Both the position numbers and the translations under genes were made by a program. From IMG/VR virus record IMGVR_UViG_3300048556_000290, positions 1-34,629 of that record: DNA of 34,629 nt. The stretch is one strand, 5' to 3'. This DNA comes from a virus. The notes beneath the pieces are model-generated. The model was not told where the DNA came from. It searched no databases and worked only from the letters and a program-made list of their open reading frames with translations. Shown here in pieces: positions 16,148 through 23,335 of the stretch; the first letter of the stretch is position 1; every line of letters starts with the position of its first letter.

Positions 16148-16443
16148 TGGCGATTAGCGACATAAAAAAGATAGTGGCGGATTACATGGGAACTACGGTT
16201 GATGAGATCAATTCCCGTAATCGTTTCAAGAATGTGGCACTAGCTCGTCAGATCGCGATGTTCTATTCGCATCTGATGGGCAACACACAGGAGGAAGTGG
16301 CTGAGAAGTTTGATCGAGTCCATACGAATGTGACCCATGCGGTGAAGAAGGTAAAGCAATGGCGGGAATGTGATCATGAGATCCGCGCAATGCTTGAAGG
16401 CATAGAAGGACAATATCCTCAACTGAAAGGCTTATCATGCTAA
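16147..16443 (+). CDS. Stand-alone DnaA domain IV (origin-binding helix-turn-helix) protein
   Basis: 98 residues that correspond only to the DNA-binding C-terminal domain of DnaA. VADYMGTTVDEINSRNRFKN and VALARQIAMFYSHLMGNTQE match the first helices of the family, and FDRVHTNVTHAVKKVKQW matches the DnaA signature region, where 'DHTTV..A' is usual and here reads 'VHTNVTHA'. There is no AAA+ ATPase part. The protein could mark a phage origin for host DnaA or for the phage helicase loader, or compete with host DnaA. It sits between the SSB-like and exonuclease genes and overlaps the latter. Confidence 0.75.
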   Translation: MAISDIKKIVADYMGTTVDEINSRNRFKNVALARQIAMFYSHLMGNTQEEVAEKFDRVHTNVTHAVKKVKQWRECDHEIRAMLEGIEGQYPQLKGLSC

Positions 16444-17414
16444 AGGATGGTATATCTAACGCAGAGTACCACGGGTCGGGCGAGTTATCTCGCTCGACTG
16501 CGTGGAGTCTAATCAACACATGCCCCGCCAAGGTGAGGCACGATATGAATAATCGTAAACCGAGCAGTCCTGCCCTGGTCATAGGGAGTGGATTTCATAC
16601 CGCTACATTGGAACCGGAAAAATTGGATGACGAGTTTGCGGTAAAGCCCAATGAGATAGACGGGCAGGGTCCACGAACCAAGCACTACAAGGAATCGTTT
16701 GAACTTATGCAGAAGAGTGAACCGGATAAGCAATGGCTTGCTCCTGCGGATTACGATCTGATTCTAGAGATGGCGGGAAGTGCATTGGAAAATCCTGTTC
16801 TTCGGCACTACATGGCGGATATTGATAAGGTAGTGGAAGGCACGGGATACTTCGAGATGGAAGGTGCCAAGTGTAAGGTAAGACCTGACTTGTATATCCC
16901 CGGCGCGGGTGTGGTGATTGATTTAAAAAGCACACAGGATGCATCCAATCGTGGATTCACTAAGAGTGTGCGTCAGTTTGGTTATTTATTTCAGGCATGT
17001 TGGTACATGCACGCATTACGATTACTCGGAGAGAAACCCAAGCAGTTCGTATTCATAGCGGTGGAGAAGACAGCACCGTATGCTACTGCCGCCTACACCA
17101 TAAAGGAGAGCGATATAAACAAGCAATTCTCCAATATGGAAAGAGCGTGCCAATTGTGGGCCTCCTGCCAATCAAGTGGCATTTGGCCTGGGTATAGCGA
17201 CATGGTGGAAACCTTGGATCTTGGTTCGCAGATTACGAATAACCGTCTAAACATTTCGCAATTGGCGGACAAGTTTGGGGTCAGTCGTACCTATGTTTAC
17301 CGGATCATCGAGGAGCATGAGCTACACAGCGTCACCGTGGGCAATAGGCGGACGATTGACATTACCGATTTTGCCAATGCGGTGAGACGCGACTCGGAGG
17401 GAAAGGCGGCATGA
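16437..17414 (+). CDS. RecE/ExoVIII-like PD-(D/E)XK exonuclease with C-terminal helix-turn-helix
   Basis: 325 residues. The nuclease part covers about 1-250: early SRSTAWSLINTCPAKVRHD, GSGFHTATLEP (His54), and the catalytic core Asp151 (KVRPDLY), Asp162 and Lys164 (VVIDLKST), followed by the QFGYLFQACWY helix. This matches phage exodeoxyribonuclease VIII-type enzymes that resect double-strand ends for annealing. From about 270 an HTH with a small wing follows (LNISQLADKFGVSRTYVYRI, VGNRRTIDI), like MerR or excisionase-type domains. That fusion is unusual and might target the nuclease. No separate RecT/Beta annealing protein is recognised, so the SSB-like protein may partly serve. Confidence 0.8.
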   Translation: MLKDGISNAEYHGSGELSRSTAWSLINTCPAKVRHDMNNRKPSSPALVIGSGFHTATLEPEKLDDEFAVKPNEIDGQGPRTKHYKESFELMQKSEPDKQWLAPADYDLILEMAGSALENPVLRHYMADIDKVVEGTGYFEMEGAKCKVRPDLYIPGAGVVIDLKSTQDASNRGFTKSVRQFGYLFQACWYMHALRLLGEKPKQFVFIAVEKTAPYATAAYTIKESDINKQFSNMERACQLWASCQSSGIWPGYSDMVETLDLGSQITNNRLNISQLADKFGVSRTYVYRIIEEHELHSVTVGNRRTIDITDFANAVRRDSEGKAA

Positions 17415-17620
17415 ATTACCTGGACAACACAAAACAGGCACTTGCTTTGGCGAGTGATAAATTAGCCAAGGCTGATCTATTCGGTGCGGTAACGGTGATG
17501 CAAGCGGCCCTCGAGCAAGTGGTCGCCCATTTGCGGAATGAGGATCTTAATAATGTGAGCGATCCTGATCTCATCCTGCACTTCGAGGAAGATTGCACAG
17601 ACGAGAAGGAGGAAGCATGA
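17411..17620 (+). CDS. Small hypothetical protein in the recombination operon
   Basis: 69 residues, mostly helical (NTKQALALASDKLAKADLFG, VMQAALEQVVAHLRNEDL) with an acidic C-terminus (HFEEDCTDEKEEA). It overlaps the nuclease stop by four bases and the resolvase start by four bases (ATGA on both sides), which supports it as a real, translationally coupled gene. No family recognised; an accessory role in recombination is inferred from position. Confidence 0.65.
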   Translation: MNYLDNTKQALALASDKLAKADLFGAVTVMQAALEQVVAHLRNEDLNNVSDPDLILHFEEDCTDEKEEA

Positions 17621-18075
17621 AGCTTACGATTGGCATAGATCCCGGCAAGAGTGGTGGATACGCCATTGCATGGGGAGGACAGCATAAGATTGCTCTGCAC
17701 ACCCTCGATGAAGACTTCGAGTTTGTTGAGCATATGCAAGACCTGAAAGACCATCCTGATGTGACAAGCATTGAGGCTGTGGTTGAGCATGTTCCTCCCT
17801 TTGCCGGGAAGATGATTCCATCGAGTACTAGTTTTAAGCTTGGTAAATCATGCGGATTCTTGGAAGGCGTACTCAGAGCATTGGAGATCCCGTTCGTCCT
17901 CGTGCGTCCACAGGAGTGGCAGAAGGGTCTAAGTGGGCTAAGTGGGCTAACCTCAAACAAGCGTAAGAAAGCGCTCATGAATCACGCAAAGCAGTTCTTT
18001 CCCTCAACCAAGGGACTTAAATTACAAACAGCAGATGCCATTCTAATTCTGAGGCATCATTTAAATAACAAATAA
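17617..18075 (+). CDS. RuvC-like Holliday junction resolvase
   Basis: 152 residues from the ATG at 17617, chosen because it overlaps the preceding stop (ATGA) and has a GAAGGAGGA ribosome-binding site. The RNase H-like nuclease residues are in place: Asp8 (IGIDPGKSGG), Glu57 (AVVEHVPP) and Asp140 (TADAILILRH), in the same order and spacing as RuvC. It should resolve branched DNA during phage recombination and before packaging. A short direct duplication, aagtgggct twice in a row near 17931-17948, encodes GLSGLSGL in a likely loop. Confidence 0.8.
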   Translation: MKLTIGIDPGKSGGYAIAWGGQHKIALHTLDEDFEFVEHMQDLKDHPDVTSIEAVVEHVPPFAGKMIPSSTSFKLGKSCGFLEGVLRALEIPFVLVRPQEWQKGLSGLSGLTSNKRKKALMNHAKQFFPSTKGLKLQTADAILILRHHLNNK

Positions 18076-18092
18076 ATAAGGAGAAAAATACT

Positions 18093-19001
18093 ATGGGAAT
18101 ACCACAAATAAATGAAGAGTTAAAAATAAGTGATTATCTGTACGATCCAAGTCGCGATATATATGCATCGATAAGGACTATACATCCAAAGGTGGCAGAG
18201 CAGATTCTACAAGCAAAGGCAAACAATCGAGCAATTAGCAGATCAACTGTAAATGTGTACACAAAATACATGACTGATGGATCTTGGATTCTAAACGGGC
18301 AACCTATTATATTTTCCAATAATGTTCTAATTGATGGACAGCATAGACTATCTGCCTGTGTAAAGAGTAGGAAACCACTAGAAGCGCTCGTAGTTGAAAT
18401 AGGAGACACAAGGGCATTCAGGACGCTAGACCAAGGTAAGCGCAGAAGTGGCGCAGATGTTCTTGGAATAGATGGGCATTCAAACACCTCAGTTCTTTAT
18501 ACCGCACTTTGTATATTAGAGAAGATCTCCAAAGATGGTGAGCTTGGATATAATCAGACGGGAGGATCCGCCAAAGTGGTCATCCCTAACCATGAGGTTG
18601 ATTTGATAGCCAAAAAATATCCAGGCATAGAGGAGTCCACTAAGTTAGCTAGGGCTTTTGTAAGAAACCTTAAGATTAGAGTAGGTCCAACTGCTGTACT
18701 CCACTATCTCTTGCGTCAAACAGAATTAGAGTATGCTCCATTTGGTGATAAGGATGCGTCTTCATTCGCAGATCAATTCATGGATATATTGGCAACAGGT
18801 ATGGGATTACAAAAAGGAGATCCGATTCTTTATTTTAGGAATGCCTTGATAAAAAGAATATCTGAGAAGGAGAAAACAGCACCGCATTATATAATCAGGG
18901 GTGGGATTCTTACTTGGAATAATTGGATCAGAAATAAGAAAGTCTCCAAGTTTGTTTTAAAAGCAGACCCAAGGATTCCTTCTGTACTTAAGCCACTATA
19001 A
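18093..19001 (+). CDS. ParB N-terminal-like (DGQHR) protein
   Basis: 302 residues with an AAGGAG ribosome-binding site. Residues about 25-120 contain the ParB/sulfiredoxin-like signature: ISRSTVNVYTKYMTDGSWIL, NGQPIIF, then LIDGQHRLSA followed by VVEIGDTRAFRTLDQGKRRS. Proteins with this core are CTP-dependent clamps or nucleases, and many phages encode stand-alone versions of unknown role. The rest is helical. Its codon use is more A+T-rich than the genes before it, suggesting separate acquisition. The biochemical activity cannot be decided here. Confidence 0.65.
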   Translation: MGIPQINEELKISDYLYDPSRDIYASIRTIHPKVAEQILQAKANNRAISRSTVNVYTKYMTDGSWILNGQPIIFSNNVLIDGQHRLSACVKSRKPLEALVVEIGDTRAFRTLDQGKRRSGADVLGIDGHSNTSVLYTALCILEKISKDGELGYNQTGGSAKVVIPNHEVDLIAKKYPGIEESTKLARAFVRNLKIRVGPTAVLHYLLRQTELEYAPFGDKDASSFADQFMDILATGMGLQKGDPILYFRNALIKRISEKEKTAPHYIIRGGILTWNNWIRNKKVSKFVLKADPRIPSVLKPL

Positions 19002-19006
19002 TTATC

Positions 19007-19123
19007 ATGGATGGGATAAGAAATGTACTTAAGTTACTACTTCATGGACTGCTTTTTGCAGTCTGTGGGGTAGTATTTTTCACAATTATCATGGGACTTG
19101 TTTGCACAATTTTAGGATTATAA
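19007..19123 (+). CDS. 38-residue membrane peptide
   Basis: A tiny gene between the ParB-like and helicase-loader genes. The ATG lies five bases after the preceding stop, and the stop shares one base with the next ATG (TAATG). Almost the whole product after residue 7 is hydrophobic (LLFAVCGVVFFTIIMGLVCT), enough for one membrane pass. No clear ribosome-binding site is seen. Role unknown; small phage membrane peptides of this type may modify host envelope functions. Confidence 0.5.
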   Translation: MDGIRNVLKLLLHGLLFAVCGVVFFTIIMGLVCTILGL

Positions 19124-19608
19124 TGACAGACGAAATACAGAAAAAGACAGAACTGCGCATCAAGGTTCCTCAATGGATAAGTGATCTTTTGAAAGAGCAT
19201 TGTGATCTTTATGGAGTGACCGCAGTTTCCACCATTACTCCACTCCTGGTGGAGTATCTGCGGCATCCCTCGCGCGTGCGCGACAATTGTTCCAATTGTT
19301 TTAATATTAATAATAGCGAAAAATCCGCGATTAGTGGAAAGAAGAAAACAAAAACGAGGGCATCCAAGATACCCTCTAATTTTGATCCTCCCAAAGAGAT
19401 TGCATTGAAGGAAGGACTCAATCACTCGGAAGCGGTTTCCATCTTCGTGGATTGGGCGAAGGGCAAGGGACATGTCCAAGCAGATTGGATTGCCACATAT
19501 CGCAATGCATGCAGGAGATGGATCAAGGACAAGATGCCCCAGGCAAATAACGATCCAATCCTCAAGGAGGTCACAATTCCTGAATACGAGGACGAGGAAG
19601 AGTTTTGA
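19123..19608 (+). CDS. Replisome organiser / helicase loader-like protein
   Basis: 161 residues from the ATG at 19123. Residues 10-45 form an RHH- or HTH-like region (LRIKVPQWISDLLKEHCDLY), followed by a basic linker (KKTKTRASK). The C-terminal domain (FDPPKEIALKEGLNHSEAVS, IFVDWAKGKGHVQADWIATY, RNACRRWIKD) follows the pattern of DnaT-like and phage replication-protein C-terminal domains, with a typical 'DW.A..RN..RRW' ending. It is directly followed, with one shared base, by the DnaB-type helicase gene. Loading that helicase at an origin is the likely job. Confidence 0.65.
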   Translation: MTDEIQKKTELRIKVPQWISDLLKEHCDLYGVTAVSTITPLLVEYLRHPSRVRDNCSNCFNINNSEKSAISGKKKTKTRASKIPSNFDPPKEIALKEGLNHSEAVSIFVDWAKGKGHVQADWIATYRNACRRWIKDKMPQANNDPILKEVTIPEYEDEEEF

Positions 19609-20867
19609 TGGATTTCCTTGTATCAGAGCAGGCGGTCCTAGCCGCATGTCTTAGGGATGACACAAATCTCTCCACCGCCACAGCGGTTGAGCGTTTAACG
19701 GAGGATGACTTCACCTCGCCCGCGCACAAAGCGATATTCCGTTTGATCGCACAGCGATCCGAGGTCAACGAGGTGGATGTGGCGATTGAGCTACCTGAGT
19801 ATTCCTCAGAAGCTCTAGAACTTGCGGAGAAGTATGGCGGTGGACAGGTGGAGAGATATGTGGATCAATTGGTGGAGTCGAGGAACAGACGCGAAGTGGA
19901 ACGAGCGCTCATGGTATCTACGGATATGCTCAGGGAGGGTAAACAATCAGATGAGATTGCCTCAGAGTTCAATCTCAGGGTAGCCAAAGCATTAGCATCA
20001 GGGAAGGGACAGGTAAAAGTGGGACCCGCCACCAAGGAAGCACATTCTGAGTTTCTTTCCATAGATGCGGGAGAATCATCCGCAGTAAGCACAGGATTCA
20101 AACGATTGGATTTTTGTCTAAGCGGAGGATTCCAACCGGGAAAGCTTTATGTCCTAGCCGCAAGACCTGGGGTAGGGAAGTCAGGACTCGCATTGCATTT
20201 CTCTCATGAGATTGCCAAGAGGGGATACCGTGCAAGCTACGCATCTTTGGAGATGAGTGCTTCGGAATGCTCCGGGCGGTTACTCTCCCGCGAGAGCGGG
20301 GTTGCCCGCCCACGCATGAAAGGGGATCTTCTCCCCGCACATCGTAAGAAGCTCGAGGATGCCACAAAGAGGATGCAGGGATGGCCCATCACCTTCAAGG
20401 ATGACAACAAGGCCACGCTTGATTCCATCCGCGCCTTTCTCGCCCAAGAACGAGTGAAAGGAGATGTGGGGTTGGCGGTGATTGATTATTTGCAATTAGT
20501 CTCCGCTCCAGGATACGAATCCCGCGTGCAGGAGATCACCGCCATTTCTCGTAGTCTCAAACAGATCAGTATGGAATTACAGATTCCGGTCCTCGCCCTT
20601 TCTCAATTATCAAGACAATGCGAGATCAATAACAGAAAGCCCATGCTCTCCGATCTGAGAGACTCCGGGAGTATCGAACAGGATGCAGATTGCGTGTTTC
20701 TCCTATCAGTTGAGGACAAGGTGGATGAGACCAAGGACCGCATCAATTGCCATATCGCCAAAAACCGCGGTGGAGAGACTGATCTCATGGTCACGCTTGG
20801 TTTTGAGAAGAGTACGGGCAATTGGACTACAAGCCTAGGCGAAAAGAAAGAAACAAAGCCTTGGTGA
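19608..20867 (+). CDS. dnaB: DnaB-type replicative DNA helicase
   Basis: 419 residues from the ATG at 19608 (an upstream in-frame TTG is less likely). The N-terminal helical domain (MDFLVSEQAVLAACLRDDTN) and RecA-like core are complete: Walker A ARPGVGKS (185-192), catalytic Glu near 215 (YASLEMS), Walker B Asp293 (LAVIDYLQLV), the LALSQLSRQCE sensor loop and the RDSGSIEQDAD motif. It unwinds the phage fork 5' to 3'. Because no phage DNA polymerase is seen, it must work with host DNA polymerase III. The product is followed by a bidirectional terminator. Confidence 0.92.
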   Translation: MDFLVSEQAVLAACLRDDTNLSTATAVERLTEDDFTSPAHKAIFRLIAQRSEVNEVDVAIELPEYSSEALELAEKYGGGQVERYVDQLVESRNRREVERALMVSTDMLREGKQSDEIASEFNLRVAKALASGKGQVKVGPATKEAHSEFLSIDAGESSAVSTGFKRLDFCLSGGFQPGKLYVLAARPGVGKSGLALHFSHEIAKRGYRASYASLEMSASECSGRLLSRESGVARPRMKGDLLPAHRKKLEDATKRMQGWPITFKDDNKATLDSIRAFLAQERVKGDVGLAVIDYLQLVSAPGYESRVQEITAISRSLKQISMELQIPVLALSQLSRQCEINNRKPMLSDLRDSGSIEQDADCVFLLSVEDKVDETKDRINCHIAKNRGGETDLMVTLGFEKSTGNWTTSLGEKKETKPW

Positions 20868-20883
20868 ACTACAGATGGATACT

Positions 20884-20928
20884 AAAAAGCACGATAGAGG
20901 CTCAGGAAGGCATCAAATCGTGCTTTTT
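20884..20928. terminator. Bidirectional rho-independent terminator
   Basis: AAAAAGCACGAT (20884-20895) and ATCGTGCTTTTT (20917-20928) are perfect 12-base inverted arms around 21 bases. With A and T runs on the two sides it can stop the rightward helicase transcript and the leftward small-gene transcript, which converge here. Confidence 0.85.
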
Positions 20929-20976
20929 GGGGGTAGGGTCCGATAGATTAGACAGATTTTTACATCAAAACGCTTT

Positions 20977-21105
20977 CTAGGTGCCTTCCTGCCGATTTCT
21001 CTTATTCCACCATTCCAACGCCCTGGGCGCGTACCTCATCAGCAAAAAGATGATAAGACCCAACGCCAGGCGTGCAATTGTGTCGGACTCGTTTTTACTT
21101 CTCAT
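20977..21105 (-). CDS. 42-residue membrane protein, last gene of the leftward operon
   Basis: The ATG (complement of 21103-21105) shares one base with the stop codon of the gene upstream (TAATG). The product has a charged N-terminus, a hydrophobic segment at about 11-24 (ARLALGLIIFLLMRYA) and a basic tail (WWNKRNRQEGT), fitting one membrane pass. No family recognised. The convergent terminator follows 49 bases further on, which supports a real transcript end. Confidence 0.55.
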   Translation of the reverse strand: MRSKNESDTIARLALGLIIFLLMRYAPRALEWWNKRNRQEGT

Positions 21106-21302
21106 TAATTGAAGTTAAAATGTAACTGCAATTTCTCGCGCTCAGTCAGCCTCACATGTGCGCGTTTCTCCTTACGCTTAGCGCGGATCGTTTCACGATC
21201 GCCCGCCTTGCGTTCCCTCGTTTCTCTTTCCTTTCGTGCTTTCTCGCCTATCTCGATCAATTGACTGACCGCCTGAGCGAATAGGTTTTCGGCGTGCTTC
21301 AT
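21105..21302 (-). CDS. Highly charged 65-residue protein
   Basis: 65 residues. The first third is an amphipathic helix (ENLFAQAVSQLIEIGEKARK), and the rest is dominated by alternating Arg, Lys and Glu (RETRERKAGDRETIRAKRKE), probably a single long charged helix. Its start overlaps the stop of the upstream membrane gene by four bases and its stop shares one base with the downstream start. It contains one copy of the GATCGT-TTC-ACGATC hairpin inside the reading frame (21186-21200). Function unknown. Confidence 0.6.
   Translation of the reverse strand: MKHAENLFAQAVSQLIEIGEKARKERETRERKAGDRETIRAKRKEKRAHVRLTEREKLQLHFNFN
21186..21200. repeat. GATC-TTC hairpin, copy 1
   Basis: GATCGT-TTC-ACGATC, six-pair stem with a TTC loop, inside an 18-base block GCGGATCGTTTCACGATC identical to the one at 22870. 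This copy lies inside the 65-residue gene. Confidence 0.75.
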
Positions 21303-21400
21303 TGGTCCCCGCCTTTCTCGTATTGGATAAGATCCCAGGCTATGACAGCGAAAACCGGAACCCAGGGTAAAAAGAAAATTAGTTCAAATAGTGTATTCAT
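21299..21400 (-). CDS. 33-residue membrane peptide
   Basis: The peptide is hydrophobic at about residues 5-22 (FELIFFLPWVPVFAVIAW) with a polar C-terminus (LIQYEKGGDQ). The stop overlaps the start of the 65-residue gene by four bases (ATGA), so the two are coupled. No ribosome-binding site is clear and the start is inferred. Role unknown. Confidence 0.5.
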   Translation of the reverse strand: MNTLFELIFFLPWVPVFAVIAWDLIQYEKGGDQ

Positions 21401-21465
21401 ATGTATAAATGTGTAGTATATTCAAGTAAATAAAAGCGCGTTTCTCGTTTGGATTAGAACCGCGT

Positions 21466-21624
21466 CTAGTCGAGTGCTTTCTCTAGATCAATAATGATAA
21501 TATTTAAGTCCTGTTTTATCTCGCTCATCTTATCCCAGGAAAAGCCTTTTTCTTCCATTTCTCTTATCATGGCTTGCAAGCTTATGAGTTGACCAAGTAA
21601 AGCGCGTGTTTGTTCCTTATTCAT
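21466..21624 (-). CDS. 52-residue helical hypothetical protein
   Basis: The ATG overlaps the stop of the zinc-ribbon gene by four bases and is preceded by a purine-rich AGAAG stretch. The product is helical and soluble (QTRALLGQLISLQAMIREME, MSEIKQDLNIIIIDLEKALD) and could form a helical hairpin. No family recognised. A gap of 65 bases separates it from the next leftward gene. Confidence 0.55.
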   Translation of the reverse strand: MNKEQTRALLGQLISLQAMIREMEEKGFSWDKMSEIKQDLNIIIIDLEKALD

Positions 21625-21797
21625 TTATTCTTCTTTCTATATTCTTTAACTTCTTTAGATGTTCCGCATTCATCGCACAAATTAAAATTCCATTGCCCGC
21701 GGTCATAAAAGAAAAGCCAATTTGCTTTAATTTGTTTGCAATGCGGACAAGTGCTTTTTTCGTGTTCGGGTATTTGCTTAAAAAGTTTTGAATTCAT
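21621..21797 (-). CDS. Zinc-ribbon mini-protein
   Basis: 58 residues with two CxxC knuckles, Cys17/Cys20 (STCPHCKQ) and Cys41/Cys44 (LCDECGTS), spaced as in small zinc ribbons, and a basic tail (KEYRKKNK). An AAAGGAT ribosome-binding site precedes the ATG. It follows the GP88-like gene by 14 bases. Zinc-ribbon mini-proteins in phages often bind host transcription or replication proteins, but the target here is unknown. Confidence 0.6.
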   Translation of the reverse strand: MNSKLFKQIPEHEKSTCPHCKQIKANWLFFYDRGQWNFNLCDECGTSKEVKEYRKKNK

Positions 21798-21811
21798 TTC
21801 TCTTATCCTTT

Positions 21812-22762
21812 CTAGCTGTGTATTCCAATACCAATTACAACGCCGCGCAACCTATCGGAACCGCACGCATGCTGTTTGCGTGCAATGCAATTGCCACATG
21901 CTCCCGGACAAGCAAAGACTTTCTTATGGCCCGCTTTTCTCAATTGGATTGCAACTTCTTTACGGTATTCGTTTGAACCATCATTGTCTTTGTCCTGGTA
22001 GGCCTTGCTAGTTATCCATTTCCTTGCAACGGGGACCGCTACAAACTCGCCGCGCGTGCAATCCAATTGCAAAACCTTATCTTTAACTTTGGAACCGTAC
22101 CGGGACCCGCTTGAAACATTTAAAAGATAGTTTGCCGGGAAAGAATACCCTTGCTTGTCCAAAGTAAGAAATAATTGCCATGATTTTGAATAACCGTATA
22201 CCTTCAAATCTTCCCGCGCTTTGCATTGGTCCATCCAAAAGCGCAAAATTGCTAAATTGGCAAAATCCCCGTCAACATAAAGGCGAACGGTCCGCCCGGC
22301 GGGAATATTAGCAAATTCATTTGAGATTAAGGCCCGGCCCGCTTTTGACCGTAAAAGAATACTGTTTTGCAATTGCCGGAAAAAAGCCGCCGGGTAACGC
22401 CACCCGGTAAATGAATAGCACCAACCTTTCCCAAAGTTTTCCGGCGTAAAATCATTGTCCCCGTACAAACAAGCGCCCGCACCCGGACAATCGAAACCGG
22501 GTAAACTCGAAAATGCATAGAATGGCAATTTCATGTTACCTGATTCTGCAAATACGGAAAAATACAACGGCCCGCTTTGATCTTCGAACCAAGAAAGGAA
22601 CCGCGTTGCATAGTACTTAGTGGTACCGCGTGCGCTCGGATCTCCAGGAATAGCCGCAATAAGTTTGGAGAGTAAGGGTAAATCATTGGCAAGCGCGGCC
22701 CGCGCTAAATCAATTTTACCCGGCGTGGATAATTTGGGTGGAATCATAGTTTTTTCTTTCAT
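21812..22762 (-). CDS. GP88-like cysteine-rich protein
   Basis: 316 residues; a second in-frame ATG at 22747 is possible. The pattern resembles the phage 'gene product 88' family: an early SLPGFDCPGAGACLYG motif, a GWCYSFTGWRYPAAFFRQLQ helix, conserved VRLYVDGDFAN, and a C-terminal cysteine group (VFACPGACGNCIARKQHACG). The Cys spacing suggests a metal or Fe-S site. The family has no established activity known to me. Its DNA is unusually rich in CCGG- and CAATTG-type palindromes and has different codon use from neighbours, which suggests separate origin. It heads a leftward operon with its own promoter. Confidence 0.6.
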   Translation of the reverse strand: MKEKTMIPPKLSTPGKIDLARAALANDLPLLSKLIAAIPGDPSARGTTKYYATRFLSWFEDQSGPLYFSVFAESGNMKLPFYAFSSLPGFDCPGAGACLYGDNDFTPENFGKGWCYSFTGWRYPAAFFRQLQNSILLRSKAGRALISNEFANIPAGRTVRLYVDGDFANLAILRFWMDQCKAREDLKVYGYSKSWQLFLTLDKQGYSFPANYLLNVSSGSRYGSKVKDKVLQLDCTRGEFVAVPVARKWITSKAYQDKDNDGSNEYRKEVAIQLRKAGHKKVFACPGACGNCIARKQHACGSDRLRGVVIGIGIHS

Positions 22763-22769
22763 GCTTCCA

Positions 22770-22799
22770 TCTATAAACTACAGATAGCAACAAAGTCAA
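22770..22799 (-). promoter_or_regulatory. Leftward promoter of the GP88-like operon
   Basis: On the - strand TTGACT is followed after 18 bases by TATAGA (complement of 22770-22775), a good sigma70 match. The -10 begins 13 bases before the ATG at 22762, so the mRNA would start at or very near the start codon. AACTACAGAT (22776-22785, + strand) lies between the two boxes. Confidence 0.55.
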
Positions 22800-22872
22800 A
22801 CAAATAAAACAAAAAAGTGTATTCATACCTTTAACACTATAGAAACGCGCTCCCTTACTTCGCGGATCAGCG

Positions 22873-22887
22873 GATCGTTTCACGATC
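22873..22887. repeat. GATC-TTC hairpin, copy 2
   Basis: Same GATCGT-TTC-ACGATC hairpin and the same 18-base block (22870-22887) as copy 1, here in non-coding DNA and joined to the palindrome GATCATATGATC. Confidence 0.75.
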
Positions 22888-23006
22888 ATATGATCAGCGC
22901 CAAGAGCTACCACATGAGCAATGGATTGACGCGGATCAAGGCAAAAAGCGATTGACGCAAATCGACAGATATCAATGCATTTCTGCACCCATGGCTAAAA
23001 AATCAC

Positions 23007-23027
23007 TATTGCAAGTAACTTGCAATA
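23007..23027. repeat. Perfect 21-base palindrome
   Basis: Arms TATTGCAAGT and ACTTGCAATA around a single A. A second short palindrome ATTGC-AC-GCAAT follows at 23032-23043. Protein-binding site or cruciform in the candidate origin. Confidence 0.6.
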
Positions 23028-23153
23028 AGAGATTGCACGCAATGCGGAAAACAGCTTGCCATGAATCCGCAAGAATCCGCTTAAAACCTAGCATGTTTTC
23101 CCGCTTTCCTGGCGTGCAATTGCGTAAAGTGCTGATAGTCAACGCTATCATGT

Positions 23154-23178
23154 AGCATGTGACTTAGAATCACATGCT
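23154..23178. repeat. Strong hairpin in the non-coding region
   Basis: AGCATGTGA (23154-23162) and TCACATGCT (23170-23178), nine perfect pairs around a seven-base loop. No T-run follows, so it is not a standard terminator. Confidence 0.6.
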
Positions 23179-23285
23179 TTCGAGCTAACGCGCGTTAACG
23201 CCAGGCGCGCAGACCCGGGGGGGCGGGGGTGTGCGCTCGTCCGCGCTAATTCTGTATTATCATCACCACCCCGCATAATTTTTTC

Positions 23286-23335
23286 GCCATACGGTTTCCC
23301 CGCAAATCGCGCCTCCTGCCATACGGTTTCCCCGC
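23286..23335. repeat. Pair of 18-base direct repeats
   Basis: GCCATACGGTTTCCCCGC occurs at 23286-23303 and 23318-23335, a 32-base period. The period is not a multiple of three, so the repeat is conserved as DNA, not as protein. Iteron or regulator-binding site likely. Confidence 0.7.

Noticed and set aside
19042-19647. 201-residue leftward frame opposite the helicase loader
   Set aside because: Shadow of the loader and membrane-peptide genes, which are supported by coupled starts and known domains.
22952-23155. 67-residue rightward reading frame
   Set aside because: It runs through perfect palindromes and has no start signal; composition not protein-like.
23286-23335. CRISPR array
   Set aside because: Only two 18-base repeats with one 14-base spacer and no cas genes.
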